Below the pieces are notes generated by a model, which saw only the letters and a list, made by a program, of their open reading frames with translations, was not told the DNA's origin and searched no databases. 64,000 bases of DNA from Locusta migratoria (taxonomy: Eukaryota > Arthropoda > Insecta > Orthoptera > Acrididae): contig CM048755.1 in the NCBI GenBank assembly GCA_026315105.1, positions 760,449,301 through 760,513,300 of the forward strand, written 5' to 3'. Shown piece after piece: positions 1 to 11,312 of this stretch. Position 1 is the first letter of the stretch. Each line of letters opens with the position of its first letter. The position numbers were made by a program, and so were the translations under genes.

Positions 1-1018
1 TGTTTATACTTCACATTAATGAAATCCCAAAAGTGCTAAAGGATTGTGAGATACACCTATTTTCAGATGACACACTTCTGTATGCTTCAGGTACAAACAT
101 TGATTGCCTTATAGATAATTTGAACAGCAATCTACCCAGTGTCAATCATTGGCTAAATGGAAATAAATTAAAGCTTAACACAAAGAAGACAAAGTGCATG
201 CTTCTTACACTAAAATCAGAGGTAGGTGATCTGAACAGTGACATAGTTATTGATGGTGAAAACATTGAATGGGTTAGCTCTTATAAATACTTGGGAGTGA
301 TTGTAGATAGTAAGTTAAAACTGGATATAACCGAGAGGATAGGTAAGAAAATAGGATTCCTTAGTAGGATTAGAAAAATGTTAGCAGAAAAAAGCAGAAT
401 GACAGAGTACAACACCATCATAATGCCTCGCTTTCATATGCTGGATCAATACTGTACCTGTGTAACATAACATTAGTGAGTAGGCTACAGATATTACAAA
501 ACAGATGCATGAGATTAATGTTGAATTGTGATATGTACACTAGAATAGAATATATGTTGGTAACATTAAACTGGTTGTCTGTCAAACAGTTCATCACACT
601 ACAAGCAATGATTTTTATTCATAAGATTAAATTAGGAATGTGTCCAGATTTTTTAGGCAATAAACTAAATTTAGTGAAAGAGGTACATAAATATAATACA
701 AGACGTAGCAACAACTACTACTTGGAGTGTAAAAATATTATATATTTTTCAAAGGTTTGAACAGTGTACCAAAAGAACTATAAGATTGTCACTCACTGTC
801 TTTATTCAAAAAAAAAAAAGGCTGAAGAAAGGTATAGGTTTACAGGAGAGAAACCTGTGTTATGTAATGTGTAAATTTATAATACCGTATGTGTTTAAAT
901 ATAATGTGTAAACCTGTAATGCTGAAACACACAATAGTAAATCAATGTAGTTGTATCTCAATAAGTGTATGTAAAACATCAGCCTGCGCGCTGAAACAAA
1001 CTAAATAAAATAAAATTG
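1..1018 (+). pseudogene. LINE reverse transcriptase, C-terminal half and 3' tail
   Basis: Non-LTR retrotransposon remnant cut by the window edge. The frame from base 3 reads through the RT catalytic box as FSDDTLLYAS (usual FADDT, A to S), then the thumb region SSYKYLGVIVDSKLKL. A stop near 468 and a frame change lead into the downstream region (476-760, LQILQNRCMRLML). The end is AT-rich, near ...aaataaaataaaat at about 1013. RT would copy the element's RNA at a nicked target; this copy is dead (truncated, stop, frameshift). CR1/Jockey-like by motif style; the exact clade is inference. Confidence 0.8.
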
Positions 1019-1202
1019 TCAACTTAGCACTAGTAGGAAGTGTGTGGGATAAAAATCGTGGAGGGAGACCGAGGGACGAATATAATAAGCAGATTCAAAA
1101 GGATGTACGTATTCTCAGATGAAGAGACTTGCACAGGACAGGGTAGCGTGGAGAGCTGCATCAAACCAGTCTGCAGACTGAAGATCACAACAACAACAAC
1201 AA
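1019..1202 (+). mobile_element. 5'-truncated RTE-type LINE 3' end
   Basis: About 180 bp matching the last part of the RTE element at 17197-20207: the segment coding KNRGGRPRDE...QDRVAWRAASNQS, a stop, then an (AAC)n tail at 1188-1202. The homologous segment there ends the same way (WRAASNQSPD). It is a typical severely 5'-truncated target-primed insertion. It sits between the preceding LINE tail and LINE A. Confidence 0.8.
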
Positions 1203-1471
1203 TATACTGTTTCTAATTTTTTATTAAAGGGTTTTATACTGGGGGTTAGAGGATGTTTATTTTGTATGGTATGGAGGTGCATTGTTACTGTTTTCTCTAT
1301 ATTAATAACAAGATTGTTAGTGGTGAACCATTCTTCAATGTGTGAAGTGCAATTCTGTATTTGATGTTGTAGTTCTGCAGCCGTTTTACCTTTTATTAGT
1401 ATATTTGTATCATATGCAAATTTTATATATTTCTGGGAGCTGCTGGATGTCTCTAAGTCATTAATATAGAT
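1203..1471 (-). pseudogene. LINE A, RT palm/thumb segment (left piece)
   Basis: The minus strand reads IYINDLETSSSSQKYIKFAY, then DTNILIKGKTAAELQ, i.e. RT motif C as FAYDT (usual FADDT, D to Y, which should inactivate catalysis). It continues as EEWFTTNNLVINIEKT. The upstream part of the same protein lies at 4802-4992; the two were separated by the plus-strand LINE at 1472-4801. Removing that insertion rejoins ...PALLLI with YINDL in frame. The 3' end is cut by the RTE fragment at about 1202. Confidence 0.8.
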
Positions 1472-1587
1472 CAGGGATCAAGGAAGAAGCCTCCCTGAAG
1501 ATTGTGATCACTGCAATCTGGCGATCCCTGGACAACAGTTAGTACTGGCTAATTCTTCAACCAAGGTGCTGCTACACAGCAACAAGT

Positions 1588-2320
1588 ATGCAAGAAAACC
1601 TACATGTGAAAAGTCCTTTTCAGGACCAACCAAGTGCAGAACACCCAGCAATTATCATTGGTAACAACTTAAGAATATGTCACTTGAACATTGAGTCGAT
1701 TTCATCTGCTAAGACGCAGTATCTTTCACGCCTGATGCTGCAAAATTCGGTGGATGTTGTAGCAATTCAGGAAACCCACACTAATGATGACACAGATCTC
1801 TACAGAAGAGGAAATCTATTTGGATATGTTCTGGCTGAGGCTATAAATTATGAACAGTATGGCATTGCAACATACGTCAGATCACATTTCTCTGACTACA
1901 AAATCACTCATCAAGACAGAACATCATATGTCTTTGTCTTGGCTATAGAGATGGCAGGCACCACTATTGTGAATGTCTACAAACCTCCGCACGTTATTTG
2001 GCCTAATCGACCTGTTAGGTCCTTCAGGCTCCCAGTTGTGTATGTTAGCGATTTTAACAGTCATAGTCATGTCTGGGGATATCAGGAAGAAGACAGAAAT
2101 GCAGCTATCCTAAATGAATGGATGGACATGTACAATCTCCAGCTTGTGCATAATGCTAAAGATCCAGGAACATTTCGATCTGGTAGATGGCAGAAAGATT
2201 ACTCTCCTGATTTGTGCATCATATCAAAATCTGGAAATAACAACACAACGTAAGGTTATCAAATCTTTCCCACACAGCCAACACAGGCCAGTCATCATCC
2301 AATTTGGCACCGAAATTGCC
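1588..2320 (+). pseudogene. LINE B apurinic-like endonuclease domain
   Basis: EEP (exo-endo-phosphatase) domain that would nick target DNA for target-primed reverse transcription. Visible motifs are LRICHLNIES (catalytic Asn region), VVAIQETHTND (catalytic Glu), VNVYKPP, VYVSDFNSHSHVWG (usual GDFN, here SDFN) and YSPDLCII. After a frameshift near 2245 comes HSQHRPVII (the SDH-type region, degraded). I chose ATG 1588 because the domain starts about 30 codons later. It sits just upstream of the RT in the same element. Confidence 0.8.
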
Positions 2321-2583
2321 TTAGTCAAGTCTGTCCCTCTACCGCAGTGGAACTTTCAACTGGCTAACTGGAACAGATTCGGAAAAGTCTTGATAACTCC
2401 ATTCAGTGGATTCCCCCACTTCCATCCAATTATGAACGATTTCTAGGAGCATTAAAAGTTAATGCCAAGAGATACATTTCATGTGGGTTCTGGAAGGAGT
2501 ACATCCCTGGACGGTCGGAAGAATGTGATGAGCTATATGCTGGGTACCAAGACTCTCATAGTGACTCAACAGCTGATGACCTC

Positions 2584-4740
2584 TTGAGAGCTCTCAAGAG
2601 GAACAGAAGAGAAAAATGGCACAAAACAACATCAGGACTAAACTTCACGCATTCTAGTCGGAAAGCATGGAGCCTTATGAGAAAACATGATACAGACCCA
2701 AGGTTGTCAAATAGAGTCGCACATGTAAATGCCAATTCTGTTGCAGCAAGACTAATGAATATTTCGAAGTGTAAAGTAGAGAAGGGCATATACACGAGCT
2801 GTAAAAAAGGAACTGCACATAAAAAGGTCCCAGCTGGAGCCACATTCAGTATTGAGGAAGTTGAGACAGCCTTGAAGATGGTAAAGGTAAATAAAGCTCC
2901 TGGTTTTGATGGGTTGTATCCAGAGTTTCTGAAAGATGCCGGCCAAAAACCAAAATTATGGCACACTGACTTTTTCAATGCGATACTGAGAACTGGAAAA
3001 CCACCAAAGCTTTTCAAACAGGCTAAGATAATTGCCATCTTGAAACCAGGTAAAGATGGAACAGATGCTTCTCACTACCGACCTGTATCGCTACTCAGCA
3101 TGACCTATAAGCTACTTGAAAGGCTCATCCTAAACCGCATACAAGAGACCACTGACCAAATCACCCCTACTAAACAAGGTGTCTTTAGGAAACATTGGAG
3201 CTTTTGTGACCAGGTCTTAACGTTGACAACATTAGTATAAACTGGGTTCCAACGGGGTCTTAAATCAGCTGCAGTTTTTATGGACCTCACAGCAGCTTAT
3301 GACACTGTGTGGAGGGAAGGACTGATGTTGAAGCTTTTCCAAATAATCCCATGCCAAAAGCTTGCATTCCTAACGAACAACATGCTCTCAGACAGACGCT
3401 TTAAGGTATTCCTGAATGAACAATCTAGCAGATGGAGGACGCTATATAACGGCCTTCCCCAGGCCTCTGTTCTGGCCCCATCCTATTTAACATATATATA
3501 CATGACATGCCAGACACGAACTCCAGAGTAACGCCCTCAAGCACTGCGAGCAGGTATTGACAAGTGACCTGATTAAATTAAGTGATTACTTTCATAAATG
3601 GAGACTTCAACCAAACCCAAATAAAACTGAGGTTCCTGCATTCCACCTGAATAATAAAGAAATGAAGCTATATGTGTCTTTTGACAGAATTGAAGTGCCA
3701 CATAACTGCAATCCGGTATGCCTAGGTATCACTATAGATCGATCCTTGACATTCAAAGAACAGTGCTTAAAGCTTTCAAAGAAACTTGCCTCAAGACTGA
3801 ACTTGCTTCGTAAGATTGCTGGCAGCAATTGGGGTGTGGACGCCAATACCCTACGCTCTGCTGCGCTCGCTCTTGTGTATTCTGCTGGGGAATACTGCGC
3901 ACCAGTGTGGGAAACCAGCACTCACACAACAAAGATTGACGTCCAACTTAATGAAGCTATGAGGATTATCAATGGCACTGTCAGATTTATGCCCATTCAG
4001 TGGTTACCTGTCCTGGCTAACATTGCACCGCAAGATCTGAGGAGGAAAGCAGCTAAGGTAAAATTGATAAAGAATGTCGAGGCTCACAAGAATTCTCCCT
4101 TGTATGATGCTCTAAGGGATCCACCAGCATGTCGTCTGAAATCACGAAAACCTCCCTGGTGTGACACAGAAAGCACCACTTCCTTCGACGAGAGCTCCAA
4201 GTGGCAAGAACGCTGGAACGAAAATCCACCGCACAACAGCCACCTCATGCAAGATCCATCAAAGAAGGTTGAGGCCGGCCGCGGTGGCCGAGGGGACTAA
4301 GACGCTCCAGTCACGGTCTGCACGACCGCTACGGTCGGGGGTTCGAATCCCCCCTCGGGCATGGATATTTGTGCCGTCCTAGTTCGTAAGTAGTTCATAA
4401 GTAGTTTTTAAGTTTAGGGACTGATGACCCCATAGTTAAGTCCCATAGACTATACAAACATTTGAACATTTTAGAAGGTTGAGGGTATCCATCTACCATG
4501 CCAAACCTGGTTGAGACTGAACTGCATCAGGACTGGTCAAGGGAGGTGTGCTTACAACATGAAGAAGCGAGGTACATTCCATCTTCTGAATATGACTGTG
4601 GAGCAGAGGAGCAAACCATAGGGCACATCGTCTAGCAGTATCCACTGCAAGCATTTAATGGTGACTTGGAGAGTTTACATCAAGTGACAGAAAGTGCTCT
4701 GGACTGGATGTTGAATTTGGACATTTCGATTTAATTGTAT
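2584..4740 (+). pseudogene. LINE B reverse transcriptase lacking motif C
   Basis: RT domain: fingers VNKAPGFDGLYPEFLKDAG, KPGKDGTDASHYRPVSL, palm motif A FMDLTAAYDTVW (3278 on), motif B NGLPQASVLAPS (G to A). After IYMTCQTRTPE the frame changes and the text resumes at LTSDLIKLSDYFHKWRLQ, so the YADD box expected between them is gone. The C-terminal part continues to 4270, is split by the SINE, then resumes with a Cys/His-like segment (EYDCGAEEQTIGHIV) and ends near 4735. A stop at about 3238 and several frameshifts also occur. Dead copy. Confidence 0.8.
4274..4472 (+). mobile_element. tRNA-derived SINE (class-II tRNA head)
   Basis: Starts gccggccgcggtggccgag (A-box region GGTGGCCGAGGGGAC), has a long variable-arm-like hairpin GACCGCTACGGTC and a B box GGTTCGAATCC, then a body containing ggactgatgacccc and ends catttgaacatttt. 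Flanked by an 11-bp duplication AGAAGGTTGAG (4263-4273 and 4473-4483). The Leu/Ser-like tRNA head implies an internal Pol III promoter. It interrupts the LINE B C-terminal frame. Relatives lie at 43778, 55107 and 56376. Confidence 0.92.
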
Positions 4741-4801
4741 ATATATATTTATATATTTTGAATACTTGGAAAAACCATAGGATAAATAATAAATAAAATA
4801 A

Positions 4802-4992
4802 AGATTAGTAACAGTGCTGGTGTCAAGATAGAACCTTGAGGCACACCATATTTAATGTGTTTTCTTCCAGATTGGTAGGTATAAATATTACTTCCTTCCT
4901 GATGTGCTATTTTTACTATTTGTGCTCTGTCTTTAAGGTACTATGTTACCCATCTATGTGCCAAACCCCTGATGCCTACATATTCTAATTTT
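4802..4992 (-). pseudogene. LINE A, RT middle segment
   Basis: The minus strand reads LEYVGIRGLAHRWV, a stop, YLKDRAQ, then YGVPQGSILTPALLLI (RT motif B). It is contiguous in protein terms with 6331 onward on one side (AFDMIDHNLL...) and with 1203-1471 on the other. Both breaks are explained by insertions. Confidence 0.85.
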
Positions 4993-5105
4993 CGCCCACT
5001 TTAGGTTACGGTAGTAACACTAAAAGTGGGCCTTTGCGATTGTCTTTTGACAGCTCGAAATTTAAATGAAAATAACGACTTAACCATTCATCGGACACGA
5101 ATATT

Positions 5106-5850
5106 GATTAACCGAATTTGTAGAGGAGTAAATTTTCTACAGCTTTGCTCTCTTATGTTTTTTTCATATCTCGTATCGTTTCAGAGATATTTGCAAAAAT
5201 AACGGCGATTTTGAGATGTCTGTCTATCTGTCCATAACGTGTTCCCTGTTTTTAAGACGAACTGTTCAACCGATCAGCACCAAATTTTACAGAGACCAGA
5301 ACCTCCCTTTTTCAAATTTTTTGGACAAAAAATACGGTAGTAATACCAAAAAAGCCGTTTGTAATATAATTGTAATTGCAGACGAACCGTTCATCTGAAA
5401 CGAAAGTTGAACAACTTTATTGGTAGAGGGGAAAATTCTCTACAACTTCGCTCTTTTATGTTTTTTTTCATATCTTGCATTGTTGCAGAGATATTTGCAA
5501 AAATAACGGCGATTTGACGATGTCTGTCTGGCTGTAATATGTTCCCACTCTTTAGGTCGAACTGTTCAACCCATCGGCACCAAATTTTACAGACATAATT
5601 GTTGGCTGCCAGAGACCAGAAACTCGCTTTTTGAAATATTTCGGACAAGAAATACGTTAGTGATACCAAAAAAATCCGTTTGTAATGTAATTTTAATTGC
5701 AAATAAACCATTCATCTGACGCGAAAATTGAATAAACGAATTTGTAGATGAGAAAATTCTCTACAACTTTGTTCCCTTATGTTTTTTCATATCTCGTATT
5801 GTTTGAGAGATATTTTCAAAAATAACGGAGTTTTGACACCCTCCATTGAA
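5106..5850. repeat. ~300-320-bp tandem repeat, about 2.4 units
   Basis: Units start near 5106, 5407 and 5727. Each opens with a segment like ...gtagaggagtaaattttctaca, then catatctcgta, agagatatttgcaaaaataa, a gtctgtct segment, and accaaattttacaga. Copies differ by many substitutions and small indels. Internal to the 4993-6330 element. Confidence 0.75.
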
Positions 5851-6118
5851 TTAACGTAAAGCCAGCCGTTCGCAGATGTCATGTGACATTCCTCGCCCAG
5901 AACTCTCTCTGGCATACACCATCTTGCATCGCGTATTTGATGATTTTCTTATTGTAACTTACACATTGTCATTTCAAAGCAATGGGGCACTGAATAATTA
6001 ACAAAACCACGTCGTTCTTCGTATGATAAATTATAATCTAGTGTCTACAAACGCCATATTAGCATCAGTTAACAACGGCCATTGATAACATGAGATAAAA
6101 GAATGTAATTCCTAACAA

Positions 6119-6191
6119 CTAGCTGTAGCGTAGTGTGCAACCCGTTGGACTGTGACGCTGAAGGTCAGTGGTTCGGGACCTGCCATTACCT
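6119..6191 (+). other. tRNA-like sequence inside the DNA element
   Basis: Has an A-box-like tagcgtagtgtgc and a B-box-like GGTTCGGGACC about 45 nt apart, as in tRNA genes, but no convincing full cloverleaf. Probably a captured tRNA-derived promoter or relic rather than a working tRNA. Confidence 0.5.
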
Positions 6192-6330
6192 AAAATTTTT
6201 TTCCATAAGAGGGTTTCAGACACTCTTATTAATTATTTTTTTTATTATTTAGATTATTAATTTGGTCGAAAATGTTTGCAAAAACTTATAAAACTACAAA
6301 TCCAAAGTGGGCCGTAAAAACGTCAGTACG

Positions 6331-8040
6331 ATTTTTTTAAGTAGTAAGTTGTGGTCTATCATATCAAAAGCCTTTGTGAGGTCTAAAAATAACGCTGATA
6401 CATGTTCTTTCTGGTCTATTGTAGACAAAGCTTCATTTACAAAATAAAAAATGGCTGTTTGTGTTGACTCTTGTTTTCTAAAACCATGTTGAGTATTTGA
6501 TAAAAAAATTATTGTTTTCCTCTATGAAACTAATGAGTCTTCCGTAAAAAACTTTTTCTAATATTTTAGAGAACCCAGGCAGCAAGGATATTGGTCTGTA
6601 GTTTTTTTCATTTCTTTTGTCTCACTTTTTGAACAGAGGTTTTACTTTAGCCAATTTTAGTTTTTCAGGTAAAACACCATTTGACAATGAGGAATTGGAA
6701 AGATGAGTTAGGGGCTTTGTTACTACTGTAGCACATTTTTAATAGGTAATCGAGAATATTATCAATGCCTGATGAAAATTTTGGTTTTAATTCTTTCATA
6801 ATATTCAGTGTTTCTTTTTCGTCTGTTGGGTATAGGAAAATTGTTTTTCCTGATGAATAGTTTTTTGTTGGTTTTTGATTTCAGAAGCAGGTTTTTTTTA
6901 TTTATCTATTAGATTGCTTTCTATTTCTGTAAAGTAGACATTAAATAAATCAGCTACGATGTGTGAGTCAGTAATTTCCTCTCCATTTTCAAGTAGATTA
7001 ATATTACTGTATGTGTCCTGTGTTTTGCCTGTTTCTCTCTTAACAATAGTCCACATTGCTTGCATTTTATTTGTGGCTTTTTCTATGTAGCTGGAATTTG
7101 TTAGTTTCTTTGATTTTCTAATAATTTTATTTAAAATCTGTTTGTATCGTTTAAAATAAGTACCAAATTCTGGAGTGGTTTTAGTTTGCTTAGATATTGT
7201 ATGAAGGACTCTTTTCTCCCTAAGTGATGTTAGTATGCTTGGTGAGATCCAAATACTTTTTATGTTGCTTTTCTTGATTTTTCTTTTCTCGAGTGGGAAG
7301 CATAATTCAAAATAGTGCTGAACGTTAGGAGGAGGTTCAGTATGTCAGTTTTTGGCTTAGTTTCAGGGCCTACAGAAAAGTCAATATTAAAATCTCCACA
7401 AATAATTATACGTCTATTCTTTTTTGACAATTTGTGAAGTACATATTCTACATTTCAGCCAAAGTGTTCATGTCACTATCTCCAGTTCTATACAAACAAA
7501 TTGTAGCTATATTTACATGCAAGTCCTGATTCTTCCAGAGATTTTTCTCTTGGAACATCTGGGTAGTGCATGGGTACAAATGAAATACCACTTTTTATGT
7601 AAATGCAGCTGCCACCAAAACTCTGTGTTTTCCTACAGAACTGACTACCCAGTATAAAGTTTGGGAAATGTACCATATTTAGGGTGTCATCCTGTAACCA
7701 GTGTTCAGTTAGACTCAGGACTGAAACTTTTTTAAGTTCATTTTCTAACATAATTTGGAATTCATCAGTTTTGTTCGTTAAAGATTGCACATTTTGGTGG
7801 AACACTACAATATTGGCACTTGGTTCTAGAATTTGGGGCTTTCTTGGTTTTCTCTCTCCTTTCTGCTGAGGTCTGGTTGGATGTGGTGTTGCGTTTGATT
7901 TCTTGCTTCTGATCCCACTGGAACGATCCTGATCTTGAATAGGCCTGTTTATTGCGCTGGGGCACCACTGAGAACCCTTGGAGATTTTTTTTTTAGTTCC
8001 TTTTGATATTGTTTAAAAAAACCATTTTGGTGTTGGGCTG
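6331..8040 (-). pseudogene. LINE A, endonuclease and RT N-terminal part
   Basis: Reading the minus strand from about 7805: FHQNVQSLTNKTDEF (catalytic Asn of the EEP domain), VLSLTEHWLQDD (catalytic Glu), GGSCIYIKSGI. Heavily stopped linker follows, then RT fingers KELKPKFSSGIDNI near 6790, and LFLDLTKAFDMIDHNLL (motif A) ending at the break at 6331. Hence LINE A is an EEP-RT element of roughly 2.2 kb (269 + 191 + 1710 bp) split over 1203-8040. The sequence upstream of 7970 is not recognisable. Many stops. Confidence 0.8.
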
Positions 8041-8056
8041 GCGTATTCAGAACGTC

Positions 8057-8675
8057 TTGATCGAATGTTACATACTCAACCACTCTGAGAAGCACTATCT
8101 CTGTTAAAAAGTAATGTGTGAATTAAATTTGTATTTAAAATTTTATGAGTTATGACAATAATTCATACCCAAATTCGAGGAAGTTGAATGAAAAATTCTA
8201 TGTAATATGGAAAGGAATGTAGACAAAAATGTGATGTGCAAAAATAAGCATGCAAAACGTACAGAGTAGTCGGCGCAAAGTAAACAGGACCTGGCAGAAA
8301 ATTACGTGAATTAAAAAATAATTGCATTCTCTGCTACTTTACAAGTTTCATGGAATCATCTTATGCAAATATCTCAATGAAAAGTCGCTCGACCTTATTA
8401 GAAATAGCCTTACATTCTTAAATTTCATGTCTCTATGCAGACGTTATTTCGAACATTAGGAAACTTCATTCATTTAAGAATACTTTTTAAACAGACAGTA
8501 ATAATCAGTATTGTTCTAAACAAACATGCGTTTATATTGTTCTTTATTTTGCTCTTGATGTGTCTCATACACTTCAAATCACAACCCCAGTACTAGGATT
8601 CTTCCCTGCAAATGGCGGCGATTAGCCGCTTCAATTCGGGGACAGTTGCCTCGCTTCCCCGCTACGGCGTGGTAG
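8057..8675. repeat. Left arm of ~610-bp inverted repeat
   Basis: Begins cttgatcgaatgttacat and ends tacggcgtggtag. Its reverse complement matches 23503-24107 over the whole length (e.g. aatggcggcgatt against the complement of gtcgccatt, with shared gtcggc and aatcatcttatgcaa stretches), with perhaps 20% divergence. It is either the ends of an old 16-kb unit or two copies of one dispersed repeat; a short related piece (ctgcaaatggcggc) also occurs near 24864. Confidence 0.75.
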
Positions 8676-9527
8676 CGACTTGATTCGTACGTATCGGAGT
8701 GGCGTCGTCACTCTCCCTCCGGTTTCTGTTTACGTATGATGGTCTAAATGGTGAGTCACAGCTACGTCCATGCTACGGTTTGTAGCAGTAATAAGTTACA
8801 TGTGCTTTAGGCGTGTGTGAATGTTATTCTCGGGAATGTGGCGTATTCCTCTCGTGTATGTTTTCCGGTGTGACTTTGATTTTTTGTTAAACGGTAAATG
8901 TCTAAATGATGACTAGTGAGTTTTAGTTTGGTGTCCGTTACGGCATGTAGAACAAAGACCAATTCTTTTTTCGACGTTTTCCAGCCCTTCAGGCGTTGAA
9001 ATAATGCTACCTCTTACTATTTCCATAATATCTTTCCGTGTCCTGGCTTCTTATCAGTTCACTCATGTGTAAGGTTTGTGTGAAATTTAGTGTCCCCTTC
9101 CGGGTATTGGAAGTGGAACAGAGTGCACGTGGTTATGAATATCGTAACTTGGCAGATTCGGCTTATCTGCCTGGTTGTGCATTGGGCTGTATTTCATGTC
9201 ACAGTCTTCTGTGAGAGTAAGTGTCACAGCTACGCGCTTGTGAATGATTATGTCCCCTGTCCTACCAATCCTCCTGTTTCTTGTATGCTTTACATCCTCG
9301 TTTTGCTTATCTGACCCATCTTGGTGTGTGAACAAAATTAGTACTTAGTAAACAGTGGGATGCACTTTTATTGTGTATTAAAAATCGGTGTTGCCCCCAT
9401 TTCCATGTGAACTGGCAGTAAACCAGCTTAGTTAAATTTTCCCTTGTTTGTAATTTAACATCAGATCCGTTTTATTATTATGGTTTCACTCTGCTTCCTG
9501 GAGGAAACCTCATGTATTCCGTTGCGC
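8676..9527. other. No recognised gene
   Basis: Short open frames on both strands near 9090-9335 overlap each other and show no family motif. I see no RNA gene or clear repeat. Probably 5' flanking or non-coding part of a mobile element. Confidence 0.5.
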
Positions 9528-9686
9528 AAATCTTTTATCTTGGATCCCTCTTGCTAGGACTTGTTAGTTTTAAATAACTGCATCTCTTTTATCTGGCGGT
9601 TTCCAGCCAGGATTCGTTATTTGAAATTTAACAAACATCTTTTATCTGGCAGTTTCCTGCCAGGATCAGTTATTTGAAATTAACTA
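9528..9686. repeat. Three-unit ~53-bp minisatellite
   Basis: Units start at about 9528, 9581 and 9634, each with atcttttatctgg, a cag/ccagga core and gttatttgaaat (first unit more diverged). Confidence 0.75.
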
Positions 9687-9718
9687 GCCGCTTTTAACGT
9701 CACGCACATTCTGTCACC

Positions 9719-10186
9719 CCGTTTAAATGGGCTCCCAAAACCGGATTTCATAAACCGATTTCCCAATTCCGCTTTTGGTTGGTCATGTAAACACTCCAAA
9801 ATCTAATCTGGAAATCCGCTTCTCTAAAGCGGTTTTCCAGTTCCACAACCGTTTTTCATGCCCTTGTAAACGCAACCGTTTTTAAAGCGTTCTTGGCTTG
9901 TCAGATTGTGTTTTCTTGTTAAAAATTTTCGGCACATATTGAAAGAGTGATATTTTCTAATGTGAAATAAAAGTATAAATATTAGAGTGAACATAAATCT
10001 GTGTATTTAAGTAAAGAAAAATACGGATTTTGCTGACTAAATCAGGAACTGAATCAGCTGTTTTTCAGCCGCCATATTAAGTGGGCTAGGAAATCTGATG
10101 CAGGCTATGCCATGTAAACACGACAGCGAAAAACGGTTTACGAAAATCGGTTTTCGTCTTCCAGAAGATGTGTTCCATGTAAACGT
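9719..10186. mobile_element. MITE-like element with CGTTTACATGG ends
   Basis: About 470 bp. The left end CGTTTAAATGG is followed by AAAACCGG..ATAAACCGATTT. The right end, read in reverse complement, is CGTTTACATGG followed by AAAACCGATTTTCGTAAACCG, so the ends are imperfect inverted repeats. CATGTAAAC(A/G) is repeated internally (9784, 10118). No coding capacity. Target duplication not evident. Confidence 0.6.
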
Positions 10187-10403
10187 AGTGTATATTATCT
10201 GTGGCCAGTAGATTTGCCGTATATCTCACAGTTGTAGTTTTAGAACTCGCAGTAAACCGTTTCAGGGCAACAGCGAATTAACGATGAATTACAAAATCAT
10301 CTCTGGATGGATTTATTATAACTAAATTTGATTAAAATCATATTAACATTGAGAAACAAACTTGTTGGAACGAGTATATAAAATATGAAGGGACTAATAA
10401 GGT

Positions 10404-10485
10404 TGACTTGCTGTAGTGTAATGGATAAAGTGGTGGACTACTGGACTACCAAACAGGAGATTTTGTGAATGAAACTCGTCCGATG
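10404..10485 (+). other. Degenerate tRNA-like sequence
   Basis: A-box-like tgtagtgtaatgg, then a candidate anticodon region and a weak B-box-like gaatgaaactcgtcc, followed by a T run at 10487-10500. No good cloverleaf, so read as a tRNA relic or SINE head. Confidence 0.35.
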
Positions 10486-10875
10486 CATTTTTTTTTTTTT
10501 ATCTTAACTTTTGTAGCACGTTGTAGGAGCTATTTATCCACAACACATTGTGGAATTTTGTTATTCACATAACAGTATTATGTTATCCAGTACTCTTACA
10601 TGCTGTCTCAGGAGTTAATAACATCGATTTGGTGATTTTTATGTGTGACTGAAGAACGGAGAATGAAATTGCTGCTGCAAGTGGTATGATCAGCAATGAC
10701 GTTTATCTTCTTCCTTCTCACAAATATTTGACTTTGTTCCAACTATGTTGTGATTTTTGAGAATATGGTTGGAGAAAAAACTAGGGGAACGTGAAAATTG
10801 CTGTGGTACAGTAAGTAAAATGAGTATCGATGACATTTATGCCTCACCATTCGCTAATCAGAAAGATTTGGCTAT

Positions 10876-11043
10876 TTATTTCCGAATATCTCGTCATTTC
10901 CGAGGGAATGGAAAGGCTATTTCATGTTTCTCCCCAATATTTTGCTGCTTAATTTCGAATATATCGCGATTTCCGAGAGTGTGCTTAAACCGATATTCCT
11001 TGTCACCAATATTTGGTGGTTTGTTTCTGAATGTCATGATTGC
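10876..11043. repeat. ~73-bp tandem repeat, about 2.3 units
   Basis: Units start at 10876, 10949 and 11021 (ttatttccgaatatctcg, ttaatttcgaatatatcg, ttgtttctgaatgtcatg), each with a ccaatattttg-type end. The open frame over this stretch (10757-11206) is probably fortuitous, since the unit length is not a multiple of three. Confidence 0.65.
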
Positions 11044-11312
11044 AGTGTGTGTGGTTAACTCAGATCCTAACAGGATAAATTTCATTTCTGTTGCAAGTGC
11101 ATACAGAATACTCAGAACAATGTCGCAGAACAATGTCGCATCTCTATACGTGCCTTTAATGGGCAGTCTTCAGGCCTATAGACATTGTGTTCGTTGTCCT
11201 CTTTAAAGCGACCCCTAGACTGTCAATAATATGGTACAATAATTTGATGGTTGTTTCAGACTACAAATCGATATTGTGCAAACTGAACATCAGAATTCTC
11301 ACACAGGCAAAC

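Larger units (their letters stand above)
1472..4801 (+). mobile_element. Full-length-like LINE B inserted in LINE A
   Basis: Plus-strand non-LTR element with EEP endonuclease (1588-2320), RT (2584-3600), a C-terminal region (to about 4735) and an A/T-rich tail of AAATAA-type repeats ending about 4801. It is flanked by a 4-bp duplication, AGAT at 1468-1471 and 4802-4805, and it splits the LINE A reading frame exactly. A SINE (4274-4472) is inserted near its 3' end. It is inactive because of frameshifts, a stop at about 3240 and loss of RT motif C. Confidence 0.82.
4993..6330. mobile_element. Non-autonomous DNA element with internal tandem repeats
   Basis: A 1.34-kb insertion into LINE A. Left end CGCCCACTTTAGGTTACGG; right end (reverse complement) carries ACGGCCCACTTTGGATTTG, an imperfect terminal inverted repeat. 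The flanks share ATTTT(TTT), and removing the element restores LINE A (NLLLKK joined to LEYVG). No transposase. It contains a ~300-320-bp tandem repeat and a tRNA-like sequence. A second copy begins at 63818. Superfamily not assignable. Confidence 0.7.

Noticed and set aside
9087..9335. Overlapping 74-82-codon frames on both strands
   Set aside because: Mutually antisense, no domain, no splice or start context to favour either.
10757..11206. 149-codon open frame upstream of the Harbinger exon
   Set aside because: Lies across a 73-bp tandem repeat whose period is not a multiple of three; no conserved motif. Not used as a transposase exon.
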